From Cristatella mucedo (Eukaryota > Bryozoa > Phylactolaemata > Cristatellidae): a stretch of 64,000 bases of DNA. Position 1 is the stretch's first letter. Each line of letters begins with the position of its first letter. The DNA lies in NCBI GenBank assembly GCA_009760855.2, contig WPIO01000116.1, positions 408,001 through 472,000 on the forward strand. Reading direction: 5' to 3'. Below the pieces are notes generated by a model. That model did no database searches and had not been told where the DNA came from. It saw only the letters and a program-made list of their open reading frames with translations. Position numbers and translations under genes: made by a program. Below, piece by piece: positions 45,501 to 56,428 of the stretch.

Positions 45501-46203
45501 TTTTTCGTAATCATTGAGGTGTACAGCAACATCAATCCAACCAAAATCAGACATTTTCTAGAATTTATCTGTAAAATCAGAGCTGAGCTTTGATTTCGAA
45601 TGTTCCTTTGATACGTAAAATATAGTCGAGTTATGAATCTTACAAGGCACGGAAAACCTGCACTGAAAATGAATCTTCTTAAAAGTCACAAGAATGCACC
45701 TAAACTAGTTTCACGCCTGTACCTCGATCTAACAAGGTTCGACAATTTGGGATACACGTCGCATATTATGCAGTGATTGCAAAATTTCTTGTTTGTTTAC
45801 ATCCGTTTTAGATGTGGGTAGCATAATCTTTCTCTTATGTCGATGTCATCAGATCTTCCGATCACATTTCTGAATATTTATTATGAAAGGTACCCTTAAT
45901 AAATATACGATTGACGAGCAGATTTGTATCCATATTTTTTTTTACATTTCCCCTTAACGGTTACTACAAAATTCCTATAAATCACAGAATTTTTCAAGAC
46001 GAGGTGATACAGTTTTCCTTTATTCTGATAATATTTTGATCCGAATAAATAATTGGGCGGAATAAATATTTTAGTAAAAATTTTTCAATTGACTGATCTA
46101 ATACAAAGCAATACAATCCAAAGTAATTAAAATATCCCGTAGAATCTCTTAACGCGCCGCATTTGAAAGAAGCAACTGGCACCTAATAAAGTAACAAAAC
46201 ATA
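45501..46203. other. Unassigned AT-rich DNA
   Basis: No shared repeat or coding motif is seen. Confidence 0.35.
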
Positions 46204-46378
46204 CTAACTGATTTAACAGCCTCTCTACAGCCTCTTGTATAGCGACAGAAGAGCCTGCACGGCCATCACCACCGCTTGCAGCAGCGATAATTCAGGATTC
46301 AAACCCGCGACCTCGGGACAGAGGCCGTGAGAAGCAAGGGCCTTACCTGATGCGCTATATAATATCCTAATGACTCAC
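46204..46378 (-). mobile_element. SINE-1
   Basis: CTAACTGATTTAACAGCCTC, box B as GGATTCAAACCCGCGACC, then GAAGCAAGGGCCTTACC. The head ends near 46375 (GACTCACC). A short duplication of CAGCCTCT occurs at 46217-46234. Confidence 0.75.
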
Positions 46379-46569
46379 CTAGTGCCCGTGAATCATGTAG
46401 GTGCTATCTTTTTGCAGTCTCAGTCGAAAGACTGTGAGTTTATTGCCGCTACACATGCAAATAAAAAAAATTCCGAGGTTAGCTGATTAACCATCACATT
46501 TTCCCTCCGACATAAGAGTCGTTTCAGAATCAGTCATATTAGTAGACTGAGCACCTTGGACGGAAAAGA

Positions 46570-46665
46570 GTTAGATGCAGCGGGAATCGAGCCCGCGACC
46601 AAGCGAGCAAATGCAGTGAGCTCGCGCCTCTAGTCTGGTAGAGGAAGGATGGTTAATGCAGCCCG
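46570..46665 (-). mobile_element. Candidate tRNA-like SINE-3
   Basis: The minus strand reads CTTCCTCTACCAGACTAGAG, GCGCGAGCTCACTGCATTTG, and a box-B-like GGGCTCGATTCCCGC. A related, diverged unit lies at 61515-61600 (CTTCCTATACCGGATTGAG, then GGCTCGACTCCTGTAGC). It does not fold as a convincing tRNA by eye. Confidence 0.45.
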
Positions 46666-46830
46666 AAGCATCCTGACTTGGTGGCTGTAATTGTACACGT
46701 TTTCTACATTTGATTGTACGTATTAAAAATTCCTGAAATTGGTTACTGCTGGGGGTAGCTTCGTCACCGACGGAGGGAGTTTTAATTTTATTAGCTCTGA
46801 GCACTTCGTTAAATTTCTTTGATGAGCGAA

Positions 46831-46975
46831 GCAAATAAAATATATTTCCTTTGTATAGCACCCTCAAAGAAGATCTATTCAATCGCTTCACATATGCCAC
46901 GGGGATCGAGCCCACGACATCAGCCAGACCTTGGTCGGGGCGAGAACCTTAACCACTGGGTTAACCAGCCTCCGA
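46831..46975 (-). mobile_element. SINE-2
   Basis: The tail side has TTTGTATAGCACCCTCAAAG and AATCGCTTCACATATGCC. Box B is GGATCGAGCCCACGAC. The head is GGTCGGGGCGAGAACCTTAA, then CCACTGGGTTAACCAGCC. Confidence 0.75.
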
Positions 46976-47794
46976 CTTTAGCTGAGTTTTAGGATAAACT
47001 ATGTGACGGCAAATAGTGATTGACGCCGGATGCGATTCCCTCAGACGGAAGCGGTACGATATCTAGTTCGCACTTTAATTTCTCACAGGATTTTGCAAAT
47101 GATGCGACATTTTAGTCGATTTTCTCTCACCAAAACATGCCAGATCGTTAGCGTGTCCCCAGAAATTAAAGGCTTGGAGGGTTGAAGGAGAATCTGACTC
47201 GGTCATTCGGAAATGGATCTTATTTTTTGATCGATTCGTAAAACATTATACGCATTTTAGGTCAACATTTTGATTTACGGCCTTCAGCTCTTAAAATGCG
47301 GACGCCGAAAATATTCCAACTTCTGGTCGTCGTCCAATTGAGGTTAAATACAGTATTTCATACGTTTTTTCTATTTCAAATGAGGTAACTGCATGACATT
47401 GAAAGGTAAACGAACTAATTCATTTTACAAATGCATAAAAAAACAAGAAATAAACAGGGACATATAATAAGATCATATTTACGTACCATAATGTGGATAC
47501 GTTTTGGGCATACAAAATCTGGTATTTTTAGTACTGTAAATGGAGTACTATTGGCAGCAGGGTGAGGAGTTGGACAATCTTGCTGGATTCACATCAGCTG
47601 CCTCTTCCACTAAAACCCCCTGGCTGGTAGATCAGTTTCAGCGTGGAGAGTGCCACACAGTCAACGAAACTCATGCAAGTCGACGGATGTGTGCTGCTTG
47701 TGCCTGCGTACCTGCCTGGGCAACTATGCATGCATCAAGGCGTGCTTTACACAAGGCCACGAGCACTGTGCCCCTTCATCTATGGGCCTTCGTG
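46976..47794. other. Unassigned DNA
   Basis: Overlapping plus-strand frames at 47540-47862 run into LN2 and have no motif of their own. Nothing else is recognised. Confidence 0.3.
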
Positions 47795-48232
47795 CCAAGC
47801 TGAACTGCTGCAGCAGTTTCAGCATGTTCGCACCCTCAGGTCTTCTGTGGGCAATAAATTAGCTGTCTCATTCCTCCGCTTAAAGACCGTTGGCGATAGA
47901 AGCTTTAGCTCTGCAGGTCCTAGACTGTGGAACTTGCTTCCTCAGTTCTTATGCAACGACAACTACTCTCCTACTGCCGACTGTGGCACATCCTTTTCAG
48001 CGGTCCTAAGCTGGTACTTCGTGCTACTCACTACCCCAACTGCTCTCCTGACTCTGCTATGCTTCCAACTTTCTCTTTGTTGCGTGAGACAAAGTCTGTT
48101 GGCTACCGAATGCGTACCGAAAGCCGCTTAGGCTGTGAGTGCGCTATATAAAACTCTCCCGAGTAACACCCACATGGTCTCTATGAATTTATGGAGTAAC
48201 AGACGGAGATGCATTATATTACATTTCATTAG
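47795..48232 (+). mobile_element. LN2 3' part with open C-terminal frame
   Basis: The frame reads AELLQQFQHVRTLRSSVGNK, LAVSFLRLKTVGDRSFSSAG, PRLWNLLPQFLCNDNYSPTA and on to CVRQSLLATECVPKAA. It serves as the reference for the LN2 C-terminus in this window. The 3' end is ACGGAGATGCATTATATTAC. Truncated on the left near 47795. Confidence 0.85.
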
Positions 48233-49344
48233 GATGCGGAAACACGAGGCCAACCTCCGAGACGTGGGGAGGCCATTCTCGGGCCGGAGCAGTTCTGAAG
48301 GCGGCAGCAATCCACATAAGTACCAGCCAAGACAACATTGGTATGAGGTTGGCTGCAGCAATGGGGGGTTCACTTGCGCGGTACATGTCAGCTCACCGAG
48401 GGCGCCAGTCTGCGGAGGGGGTAGCAAACGACACACTGCAATTGTATAACGCGGAATTTGAAAGCCGTAACGATGAGCGTGCTTATCTCCTGCTCGGCTA
48501 GGGCCTGGGGTCCTCGTTTCCTTACGTGCGAGGTCGAATCACTGGCTAACACCCGATATCCGGCCTGGTGTATAACTGGGCGAGACCGAGAGCATCCGAC
48601 GCCAACACCTATCCAACCAACTTCAGGTCTCCAAAGGTCAAGGTTAAATGGCATCGCTGCATATTTGGGCACGCCTACAGGTCAGGTTCCGGCTTAGCTG
48701 GTGACCGTGATCACATTACAGCCGTCCAAGCCTACGGAACCTTGCCCATGGGTGCACATTTTTCCTTTATTCTAAAGATAGTTTAAACTCACTATATAAG
48801 CATGAGCAATTAATACTTGCGCGACACTTTTGATCTACTGCTCGTCGACAGGACAGCACGATTTAAAGTATTTATTTGCTGTGAAATATCTCGCGGAAAC
48901 TAGCAACGTGCCCCTTTCGAAAGAAAAAACTTGCAAATAATGACTTGATTTGGAAAGCGTGGATAATTCAGGCACTCTCTTTTGCTAAGGAACACGGTAC
49001 CGCGTGAATTTTTTTTTTAAATCCACACCTCGGCGTACTAAGGGATGCTAGTGTGTGCGGTTAGTCGTACTCAGGGCTTCAAAGCGATCAATTGTAAGTG
49101 ACTGCAAGTCACCAAGGCGGAAGCGGTCTATTCATTTGCTGCTGGACTACCCGGGTCTATCGCAGAAGCAACTGCGACTTTAGATTCGGAGTTTGAGGTG
49201 TTGGCTCATCCGATAATTTCCCCTCGTCTAAAAGAAAAACAACATTAATTACAAAAGTGTAATTTTGTCCGATATAGTTTCGTTTAGTAGCCACTTCAGA
49301 TTATTCGCTGATTTTTGTCAGCATTTCTTCCATTTTAAATGTGT
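48233..49344. other. Unassigned DNA
   Basis: Positions 48236-48720 are GC-richer with overlapping open frames on both strands (e.g. 48135-48449 +, 48388-48672 -) but no known motif. An old transposon is possible. Positions 48790-49340 show nothing. Confidence 0.3.
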
Positions 49345-49552
49345 TTGCAAGATTTTACCTGCAACGGCCTTGATCGACTGCAAAGCAGTACCGACGGATG
49401 ACTCACTTTTTCGGATCGCGCTTCCGCGACCAAGTCCAAAGATTGGATACTCGTCGCTTGAGATTGCGACATCCTCATAACCTCAATCAAAAGATATCGG
49501 CATCATCGCGTTCGTCTGACTCGAAGCTGCAAGCTAACGTGAAATGGTGAGA
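49345..49552 (+). promoter_or_regulatory. Conserved 5' flank of membrane-protein gene copy 1
   Basis: About 70 percent identical by eye to 59708-59914 in front of copy 2. Shared blocks include AACGGCCTTGATC, CAATCAAAAGA, CGCGTTCGTCT and GCTGCAAG just before the ATG. No TATA box is obvious. The region probably holds the promoter and 5' UTR. Confidence 0.5.
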
Positions 49553-49915
49553 ATGTTCGTGACAGCAGCTGCTACGGCAGTGGCAGTTCTCGGAGTGGGC
49601 TACTACGTATGGTGTAAACGCCAAAGTATAAGGGTGCTCTTATTAGCAAATTGGTTTCTGTAAAATTTGGCAATAAGCCCACGTCGAACCTAAGGAAGAG
49701 CGGTTAATGTGTCGACGAATGCACGCTCTGTTACAGATCAGCGAGCATCGACACATGAGCACGGCGACGCCGGCTCACCCGTATCGGCTGAGGCGTCTGG
49801 CGCCACGCCGCCGCGCGGCACGACACTGAACGAGCGGCGTCGCTTCAGCGTCTTGGAGGCCGAGGAGCGAGGAAGACGGCGGGGCCCGTCTGACGCTCCC
49901 AGCGCGTCGCTGTAA
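49553..49915 (+). CDS. Small single-pass membrane protein, copy 1 (two exons)
   Basis: Exon 1 is 49553-49625 (73 nt) and exon 2 is 49737-49915 (179 nt). The 111-bp intron starts GTATAAGG and ends CTCTGTTACAG, in phase 1. The spliced protein has 83 residues. Residues 1-20 are a hydrophobic stretch, MFVTAAATAVAVLGVGYYVW, followed at once by CKRQ: a short membrane anchor with positive residues after it. The tail is hydrophilic, with SPVSAEASGATPPRGTTL, a basic RRRFSVLEAEER segment (RRFS would suit a basophilic kinase) and the end RGRRRGPSDAPSASL. An in-frame ATG at 49544 would add three residues, but the paralogue lacks it, so 49553 is preferred. A short anchor plus basic flank is typical of signal-anchored organelle-surface or type III membrane proteins; that is inference. 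I do not recognise the family. Exon 2 and the 3' UTR are strikingly CpG-rich. Confidence 0.65.
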
Positions 49916-50010
49916 GCGCGTCCGCGGCGTCGCGCCGGGGCGCCGTCGCTGTACGCCCCAGCGGCGGCGCCCTCGGCAGCGGCGCGCGGCCTGCTCGCGT
50001 GCCTGCAGAC
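49780..50010. other. CpG-rich island over exon 2 and 3' UTR
   Basis: Dense CpG in otherwise AT-rich surroundings, including GCGCGTCCGCGGCGTCGCG near 49913. Partly matched in copy 2 (60140-60370). Long frames on the opposite strand here (49738-50211 and 49775-50146) are by-products of the base composition. Confidence 0.7.
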
Positions 50011-50289
50011 GGGCAAGACTGGTTTGACAGACAGACAGACTGGCTCCGTCCGGTGGATTTGTCTGGATGCGGAGACCACGCCCTCTTGGCGTTCGGATGC
50101 TAGCTCGGAAATAGCTGCCTGCAGCTCCGTGCCTTGTGACAGACAACTACGATTTCTCATTCGGAATCGCAAGAGCGCTGAAAAGGATATACCGTAGAAG
50201 TTTTCATGCAACCAAAAGAGCCGATATTTGGCGCTAATTGAATCCAGTTTGTATTACTTTCGCAGCTAGTGACTGCGGGACTTTTTTTA

Positions 50290-50295
50290 AATAAA
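50290..50295 (+). promoter_or_regulatory. Candidate polyadenylation signal, copy 1
   Basis: AATAAA about 375 bp after the stop codon. The paralogue has AATAAA at the homologous place (60682-60687), within the conserved string AATAAAATT. Confidence 0.5.
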
Positions 50296-50944
50296 ATTTC
50301 GATCAATGCCATTTTCTGGGGAACGTTTTCTATATGGAATAAGCGTCACCGTAGAAAAACTCAAGACATTTTCTGAACCAAGCATGAAACGCAACCGTGA
50401 GCAAATTTTGTAATTTTCTGAATGCCAGTTCTGGGAGGCCAAGGTGAAATACTGTTGCGGATGCCGCTGTATCGGGAGTGCTTCGCATTTGAGAATGTTC
50501 CTTAGCACTCAAACTGCTTCCACGGAGATTTATCTGCAGTCCAGCAGTTGAAAAAGCTCTATTTCTCGACTCATTTTGCCGAAAGAATAGCAAAACAAAT
50601 TTAAAACAACCGCCTAGCACCAATGTGCAGACACGTTCGCATAGTACAGTGAGTATGCAAATGTTTTGAGGACGCTCATTCAGGCAGCACTCGAAAAGTC
50701 AGTCACGTAGAGGTCACGAAAATAGGTCACGTAACGAGTGCCACGAGACGAGGCGGACGCAAGAGGGAAATAAAATTCATTGAGAGATCGTTGGCTTAGA
50801 GACTAAAACTGTATCTCTGTATCTATGGTCGACTGGTAGCATACCGAAAAGCTGATGCGGCCTTTACAGAAGTTTTGATCCAGAAATCAAGCCTCAGGGG
50901 TCAACGCCGCTATGCACACAATCAAAGACAATCTGGAGTTTAGC

Positions 50945-51095
50945 CTATTCGGCCTTATTTCTGCTTATTTCAGCCTTATTCAGCCTTATGTCTGCTTATT
51001 TCAGCCTTATTCGGCCTTATGTCTGCTTATTTCAGCCTTATTTGGCCTTATTTCTGCTGCTTATTTCAGCCTTTTTCAGCCTTATTTCTGCTGCG
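50945..51095. repeat. Imperfect short tandem repeat (TTCAGCCTTATT family)
   Basis: Alternating units of TTCAGCCTTATT, TCGGCCTTATG and TCTGCTTAT repeated some five times with higher-order periodicity near 30-36 bp. The frame across it gives a Leu/Ile/Ser/Tyr-rich repeat and is not taken as a gene. A decayed SINE-1 piece (CGACAGACGAGCCTG) follows at 51095-51150. Confidence 0.85.
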
Positions 51096-51414
51096 ACAGA
51101 CGAGCCTGAAGCAGATATGAACCACTCGCAGTGGTCACTATAATAACAACAGAAATGCATTTGCAAAGCATCCTCAGAGAACTCTATCTCTTTATGCTGT
51201 GAATAAAGCCGGGTCAAATGGTTATTTCGTTTGATGATTTACCGCTGCAGCACTCAAGCCCAGGGTCATGCCTGCAGTGCATCTGTACCTCAGCCGGTAG
51301 TACAGGAACCACTTGTTCTGCAGCCGTATGCCTCGTGATTCGGCGATTTATTATTTGCCTTGTTTTTGTATTCGACCTCGTGTATAGTTACAATTTATGG
51401 ACGTTTCATACTGT

Positions 51415-51612
51415 ATGCTACTCACTACCTCAACTGCTCTCCTGACTCTGCTATGCTTCCCACTTTCTCTTTGTTGCGTGAGACGAAGTCTGTTGGCTAC
51501 CGAATGCGTACCGAAAGCCGCTTAGGCTGTGAGTGAGCCATACAAAAGTCTCCTGCGTAACACCCACGTGGTCTTTGTGACTTTGTGGAGTTACTGACGG
51601 AGATACATTAAT
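51415..51612 (+). mobile_element. LN2 3' fragment
   Basis: ATGCTACTCACTACCTCAAC, GAGACGAAGTCTGTTGGCTA, and it ends at CTGACGGAGATACATTA. Short 5'-truncated copy. Confidence 0.85.
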
Positions 51613-52144
51613 GCCTCGTTACACGGCCAGTCCGGCTGCAAGCTGCTGGCACTCAAGAGCCAAGTCGTTGAGACGCAGCTGATCATCGCAGGGGAATTTA
51701 TTGCTTTTAGCCCTGAACTGAAGTCGCCTCTTTTCGTCCGCTGTATAAATTGAGCTGTACATCAGATTATCTTGAGCATCATGCGGTTGACCAAAGCTAG
51801 TTACTTCATAACTGAATGTATGCAGATAACTCAAACAATAATAGGTCGTTTGAACGGCACAGCAGGAGAACTAAATCTGAATTCGTGCACTTTATGTCTG
51901 ATCGAAGTACTTTAAAAGTCTCTTACTATTTTACGTTAGTTTAATGCGTGATGCTTGGTTAACATGATTCTAAACTAAAAACGTATATATAAGTATAACT
52001 TGGCAATTACAGATCAAATGATCACGTTTTAATTATTCCAAGTATTCTTTAGCATGGTCTTAAGAGTGCTAAAGAATTTGTAGTCAGACCAACACAATTT
52101 TGCCTTTACTTTAATAATGGCTTGAGAGTTAAATAATCAATTTA
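51613..52144. other. Unassigned AT-rich DNA
   Basis: A 71-codon minus frame (51619-51834) abuts the LN2 end, without motifs. Nothing else is seen. Confidence 0.3.
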
Positions 52145-53170
52145 TTTTAATGTAATGTATCTCTGTGTGTAACTCCACGAAGCCACTTAGGCTATGCGGG
52201 TGTTACACAGGAGTTTTGTATAGCTCACTCACACCCTAAGCGGGTTTTGGTACGCATTCGATAGCCAACAAACTTCCGTCCTCTCGCGAAAAATAAAGAG
52301 AAAGTGGGACTTACAGCTGAGTCAGGTGAGTAGTTGAGGTAGTGAGTGGCATGGAAGTCCCAGCTCAGGACCGCTGAAACGGATGTGCCATAGTCGGCAG
52401 TAGAAGAGCAGTGGAGTTTCGTCAGAATTGTGGAATCGGGTTCGACAGTCTAGGACCTGCAGAGCAAAAGCTTCTGGCGTCAACTTTTCTCAGAGGGTGA
52501 ATAGAATAGCTAATTTACTATCTATGGAGGATCTGACAGCATTTTGAAGGCTAAAACTGGTATGGCAGTTCACCTAGGTATGAAGGATCCAAGCCAGGGC
52601 GTATCTTATGGCGCAGTATAAGAACTTTACTCCGTGTCCCCTGATCAACCGGAAGCCACAGCAACTCGCTCAGCAAATACTCATACGCTGGTCAAACTTC
52701 TGTGATTTTTTTAATTATCTTGTAGTCGTATTCACTTCCAGCTGCAGTCGCCTAGTGGCTATTTTCCGTAGCACGGCCGAAATGGAATTGCAATAATATC
52801 GCCGTAAGAGAAGCAGTGAGCGAGTTATATTTTACGCCAGCCACTGTGGGAAAAAGTCCTTTATATGTATGGCTAGCTTAAGAAGCCATTTATTTTTTAA
52901 TAAAAATTTCAAATTGCAGGCCCTCGTCAAAATTGTCAATTAAATTTAGAACACCGGTGACGGTCAAAAAACGGCATCACCCCTCCGAAGAACAAGCACT
53001 TCTAGTCCGGCCACAAGCATTGGGCGTTCTATGAAAAGCAGTTTCATTTTTCGTAATCAAGTTTAGCAAATTTTCTGATATCCGGGATTTTATGCCTACA
53101 AGGCGTGCATCCAGTTGTTTCAGTCGCTGAAGCGGATACCGTGCTCCTTTACTGTAGCTAGCATGTGGCG
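52145..53170 (-). mobile_element. Decayed longer LN2 copy
   Basis: 3' end at ATGTATCTCTGTGTGTAACT. It runs upstream through the C-terminal region (52330-52680) to the segment just after YGDD: 52930-53150 parallels 43590-43800, e.g. TTTCTGATATCCGGGATTTT against TTTCCGACATCCAGGATCG. Many frame breaks. Confidence 0.7.
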
Positions 53171-53571
53171 GTTACACGCACTTCAGTATGTATCCTATCC
53201 AAAGCGTGCAAAACTGGCTCTATTTAAGAAAAACCCGGATTAATTGAGTATTACCACCCAACAGAGATGTAGCCCTCGCGGTGAAGCGCGCCGCTCCGCG
53301 TCTGGCACAGCACTAAGGCTGTCTTCCCAATAGCGCCTGCTAGCCCCCAAGATTGCCACCGGAAGTAGCCAGCGTAGGACGAAGCCACCAGCATCGTACC
53401 CAAAGCAAGAAACTGCACTTTGAGTTTCGAATATGTTAATTGCGCGCTACGGCTAGGGATTCTAGGCAGAACAGTTCACTCTGGCTTCCGCAGACACTTG
53501 TGCTGGTTCAAATACATAGCTCAAATATACCTAAACTGTTTCAAATACATTGCTTAAATATACTTACGATA
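53171..53571. other. Unassigned DNA
   Basis: Contains a short tandem pair, TTCAAATACAT, at 53505 and 53540. Nothing else is recognised. Confidence 0.35.
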
Positions 53572-55499
53572 ATTATAACAATAATAATGCACATGATAAA
53601 GTGCCCTCAGATAACTTAATCTCTCTCTAGGCGCTTTACATTTGCTGCAAAGGGAAATGCAATTGAATGGTGAGTAAAATCATGCTTGATAACCAAATAA
53701 AATAAATAACATGGTTAGGGGTGACATGCACAGGGTCAGCATGCAAATGTGGTTAGTGGCAGCATGCACAGTGTCAGCACGCTTAAGCACATCAAGGACG
53801 AATCACAGGGACCCACTAAGTGCTGTCCTAAATAGGTGTGTTTTTAAGTTCCTTTTAAATGTGGTCAGGTCAGGGGATGTTCTGACGCAAGTCGGGAGGG
53901 AGTTCCAGGCTTTGGGAGCATACGAACTAAATGCACGGTCTCTATATGATTTGGGGTTTATACGGGGTATTTGTAGACTGTTGGATTCCGAAAAGCGGGT
54001 GGTACGATGCTTGGCCTGATGGGGGACTATATCTGAGAGATAGGCTGGAGCCAAAGAATTAAGTGACCTAAAAGTGAGCGACAAAACCGTGAAGTCAATC
54101 CGTTGCTGGACTGGTAGCAAGTGCAGCTCGGCGAGAAGTGGAGTAATGTGGCAACTGCGACGCTCACGACAGACAAGCCTAGCTGCAGAGTTTTGCACAA
54201 GCTGCAATCGCCTGATCGCACATGCCGGTAGGCCAGTGAGCAGTGAGTCGCAAAAGGCGAGACGGGATGTCACGAATACGTGGACCAAGTTAGATGTGGT
54301 ATCCTTATCTAAACGAGCCCGAATTTTAGCAATGTTATGAAGCTGAAAATAGGCGGATTTGACTGTGGAGCTGATATGGTCGTCTAACGAGAGGTCGCTT
54401 TGGAATATGACGCCTAGATATCGAGCTGATTCAACTGGAGATATGCTGGCAGAGCCAATTTTCAGCGTCAACCTTTCTAATTTGTGAATCACACTGGGTT
54501 TTCTCATAACTAGTAAGTTTGTTTTATCATCGTTTAGTTTTAGAAAATATGCTGCCATCCATGTGCGGATATATGCAGTCATACATGCAGCAAGTGAGTT
54601 GAGAGAATTTGAGGTGCTCGAAGGCTGGGAGGGATCAAAGCAAAGGTACACCTGAGTGTCATCCGCATAGAAGTGAAAGCCTAGATTGTGCTTGGCAATC
54701 ACATCAGCAAGAGGGAGAGTATAAACCGTGAAAAGAACCGGACCTAGCACGGAGCCTTGAGGTACGCCATATTTCAGAGGTACCTCAGATGATCTTCATC
54801 CATACGCTGGAGTCCCTCACTGAGATAGGACCTGAACCACTGCAGAGCAGTGCCAGTGATGCCCAGGCGAGATGAGAGGTGCTCTAGAAGAACTTTGTGA
54901 TCGATGGTATCAAAAGCTGCCGAAAGATCGAGCAAAACAAGCAGAGACACTCTACCCATGTCTGCATTCCTAAGTAGGTCGTTGTATACCCTAAGCAATG
55001 CTGACTCTGTGGAGTGATTAGCTCTAAAGCCAGACTGGAACTTACTAGCAAGGTGTGAGGTTTCGATATATGAGTTTAGCCGGTCCGCCACGACCCGTTC
55101 CAGTGTCTTTGATAGGAATGGTAGAAGGAAGACTGGGCGGTAGTTGCTTAAGTTCTCTTAGTCTTGTGTTGATTTCTTGAGAAGAGGCCTGACTACAGCT
55201 TTTTTGAAAGGTGCTGGGACATGACTTGATGCTAATGACATATTAATGATGTTAGTTATGCATGGCAGCAGCAGATCAATACAACGTATGAGCAGGACAG
55301 TGGGAATAGGGTCCAGAGGAGTTGTTGTCTTTTTTGATTGAGATACGAACTTCAGGACTAGATCACTTGTGACCTGCTTAAATGTAGACATTGATGTGCA
55401 GCCAGGAATCGAATAACAGCATGCTAGTGGAGATTTTGTCATCGCAGGGATGGATTGCCTGATCTTGTCTATCTTCTGCACAAAGAATCGAGAGAAGCG

Positions 55500-55915
55500 A
55501 TCGGCTAGATCATCACAAGGATCATCAGATAAAGAGCTAATCTTGGAACGGTTGAGGTTTATTGTCGACATCAGCATTTTATGGATTATGTATCTGTGAT
55601 TCAATATTACATTATTTATACTATTAATATTGCATATATTATTGTATATATTGTTATTTTATAATAATATGTTACTGTACTTATGTTATTGTATATTATT
55701 CATAATTTCGCGGGTGTCGCCGTCCCAGCCCCAGATGAAAATCCCGACTTAGCCGCCGGATAGCACTGACCTATCGCAATTTTTCGCACCGAGAGCGACG
55801 CCCCAGCGAGCGCCGCCACAACCGCCACATCGTCATCATCAATAGGATCATCAGGTAAGGAGCTAACCTGGGAGCGGTTGAGGAGATGGTTCATCGTCGA
55901 CATCAGCTATTTTGG
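55500..55915. repeat. Duplicated LN1 linker segment flanking AT- and GC-rich filler
   Basis: About 90 bp at 55507-55598 (GGATCATCAGATAAAGAGC, GTCGACATCAGCATTTTATG) recurs at 55845-55930 (GGATCATCAGGTAAGGAGC, GTCGACATCAGCTATTTTGG). Between them lie 100 bp of (TA)-rich DNA and a GC-rich stretch (55710-55835). This marks either a local duplication or the seam between two LN1 copies. Confidence 0.7.
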
Positions 55916-56428
55916 ATTGTGCATCTGTGATTAAACAATGTTTCAATAGAAGCTAGACTTGGCCTTTGCTAGGATCGATTGGTACGACCTACAGTAGTCT
56001 TCATATGCCTGTCGATGGACAGTCAGTCCAGATCTTTGGTATGTATTTTTCAAGCTTTCGCTTAGTAGACCTGGCTAGTTTAATTTCTGTGGTAAACCAT
56101 AGGCCGTCAGGGCGGGGGCGCACAGTTCGCTTTGTCAGGGGTGCAAACTCGTCGAGCGTGTCAGCTAGTGTCGTGTTGTAGCTATCTACCAATGATAACA
56201 GATCGGAGGGAGGACTGAGCAGCAGAGGTGAAGCAGATATTCTCGCACGGACAGCATCGATGTCAAGGATTTTGAGGTATCGCGATTCACAGGTTATTTT
56301 AGAGGAGAATGTGGGTACACACTGTAGATTGAATGAGATCTGCATGTGGTCAGATAAGCAGGTTTTGGTGATAATTGGTGATGACAAAGTGCAGTTGTAT
56401 GAGAAAATCTGGTCGAGTGTTCTATGTG

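Larger units (their letters stand above)
49345..50770. repeat. Paralogous block carrying membrane-protein gene, copy 1
   Basis: Homologous to 59695-61190, about 10.36 kb away in the same orientation. Homology includes the promoter, both exons, the intron and the 3' flank (for example ACTGCTTCCACGGAGATTT at 50512 and 60910). The 8.9 kb between the blocks is filled by LINEs and other repeats. Confidence 0.8.

Noticed and set aside
49738-50211. 157-codon minus-strand Arg/Ala-rich frame
   Set aside because: It lies antisense over exon 2 of the membrane-protein gene. It reflects high CpG content and is not preserved as a frame in the paralogue.
50912-51109. Leu/Tyr/Ser-rich frame as a repetitive membrane protein
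   Set aside because: It is entirely generated by the TTCAGCCTTATT tandem repeat and has no flanking coding sequence.
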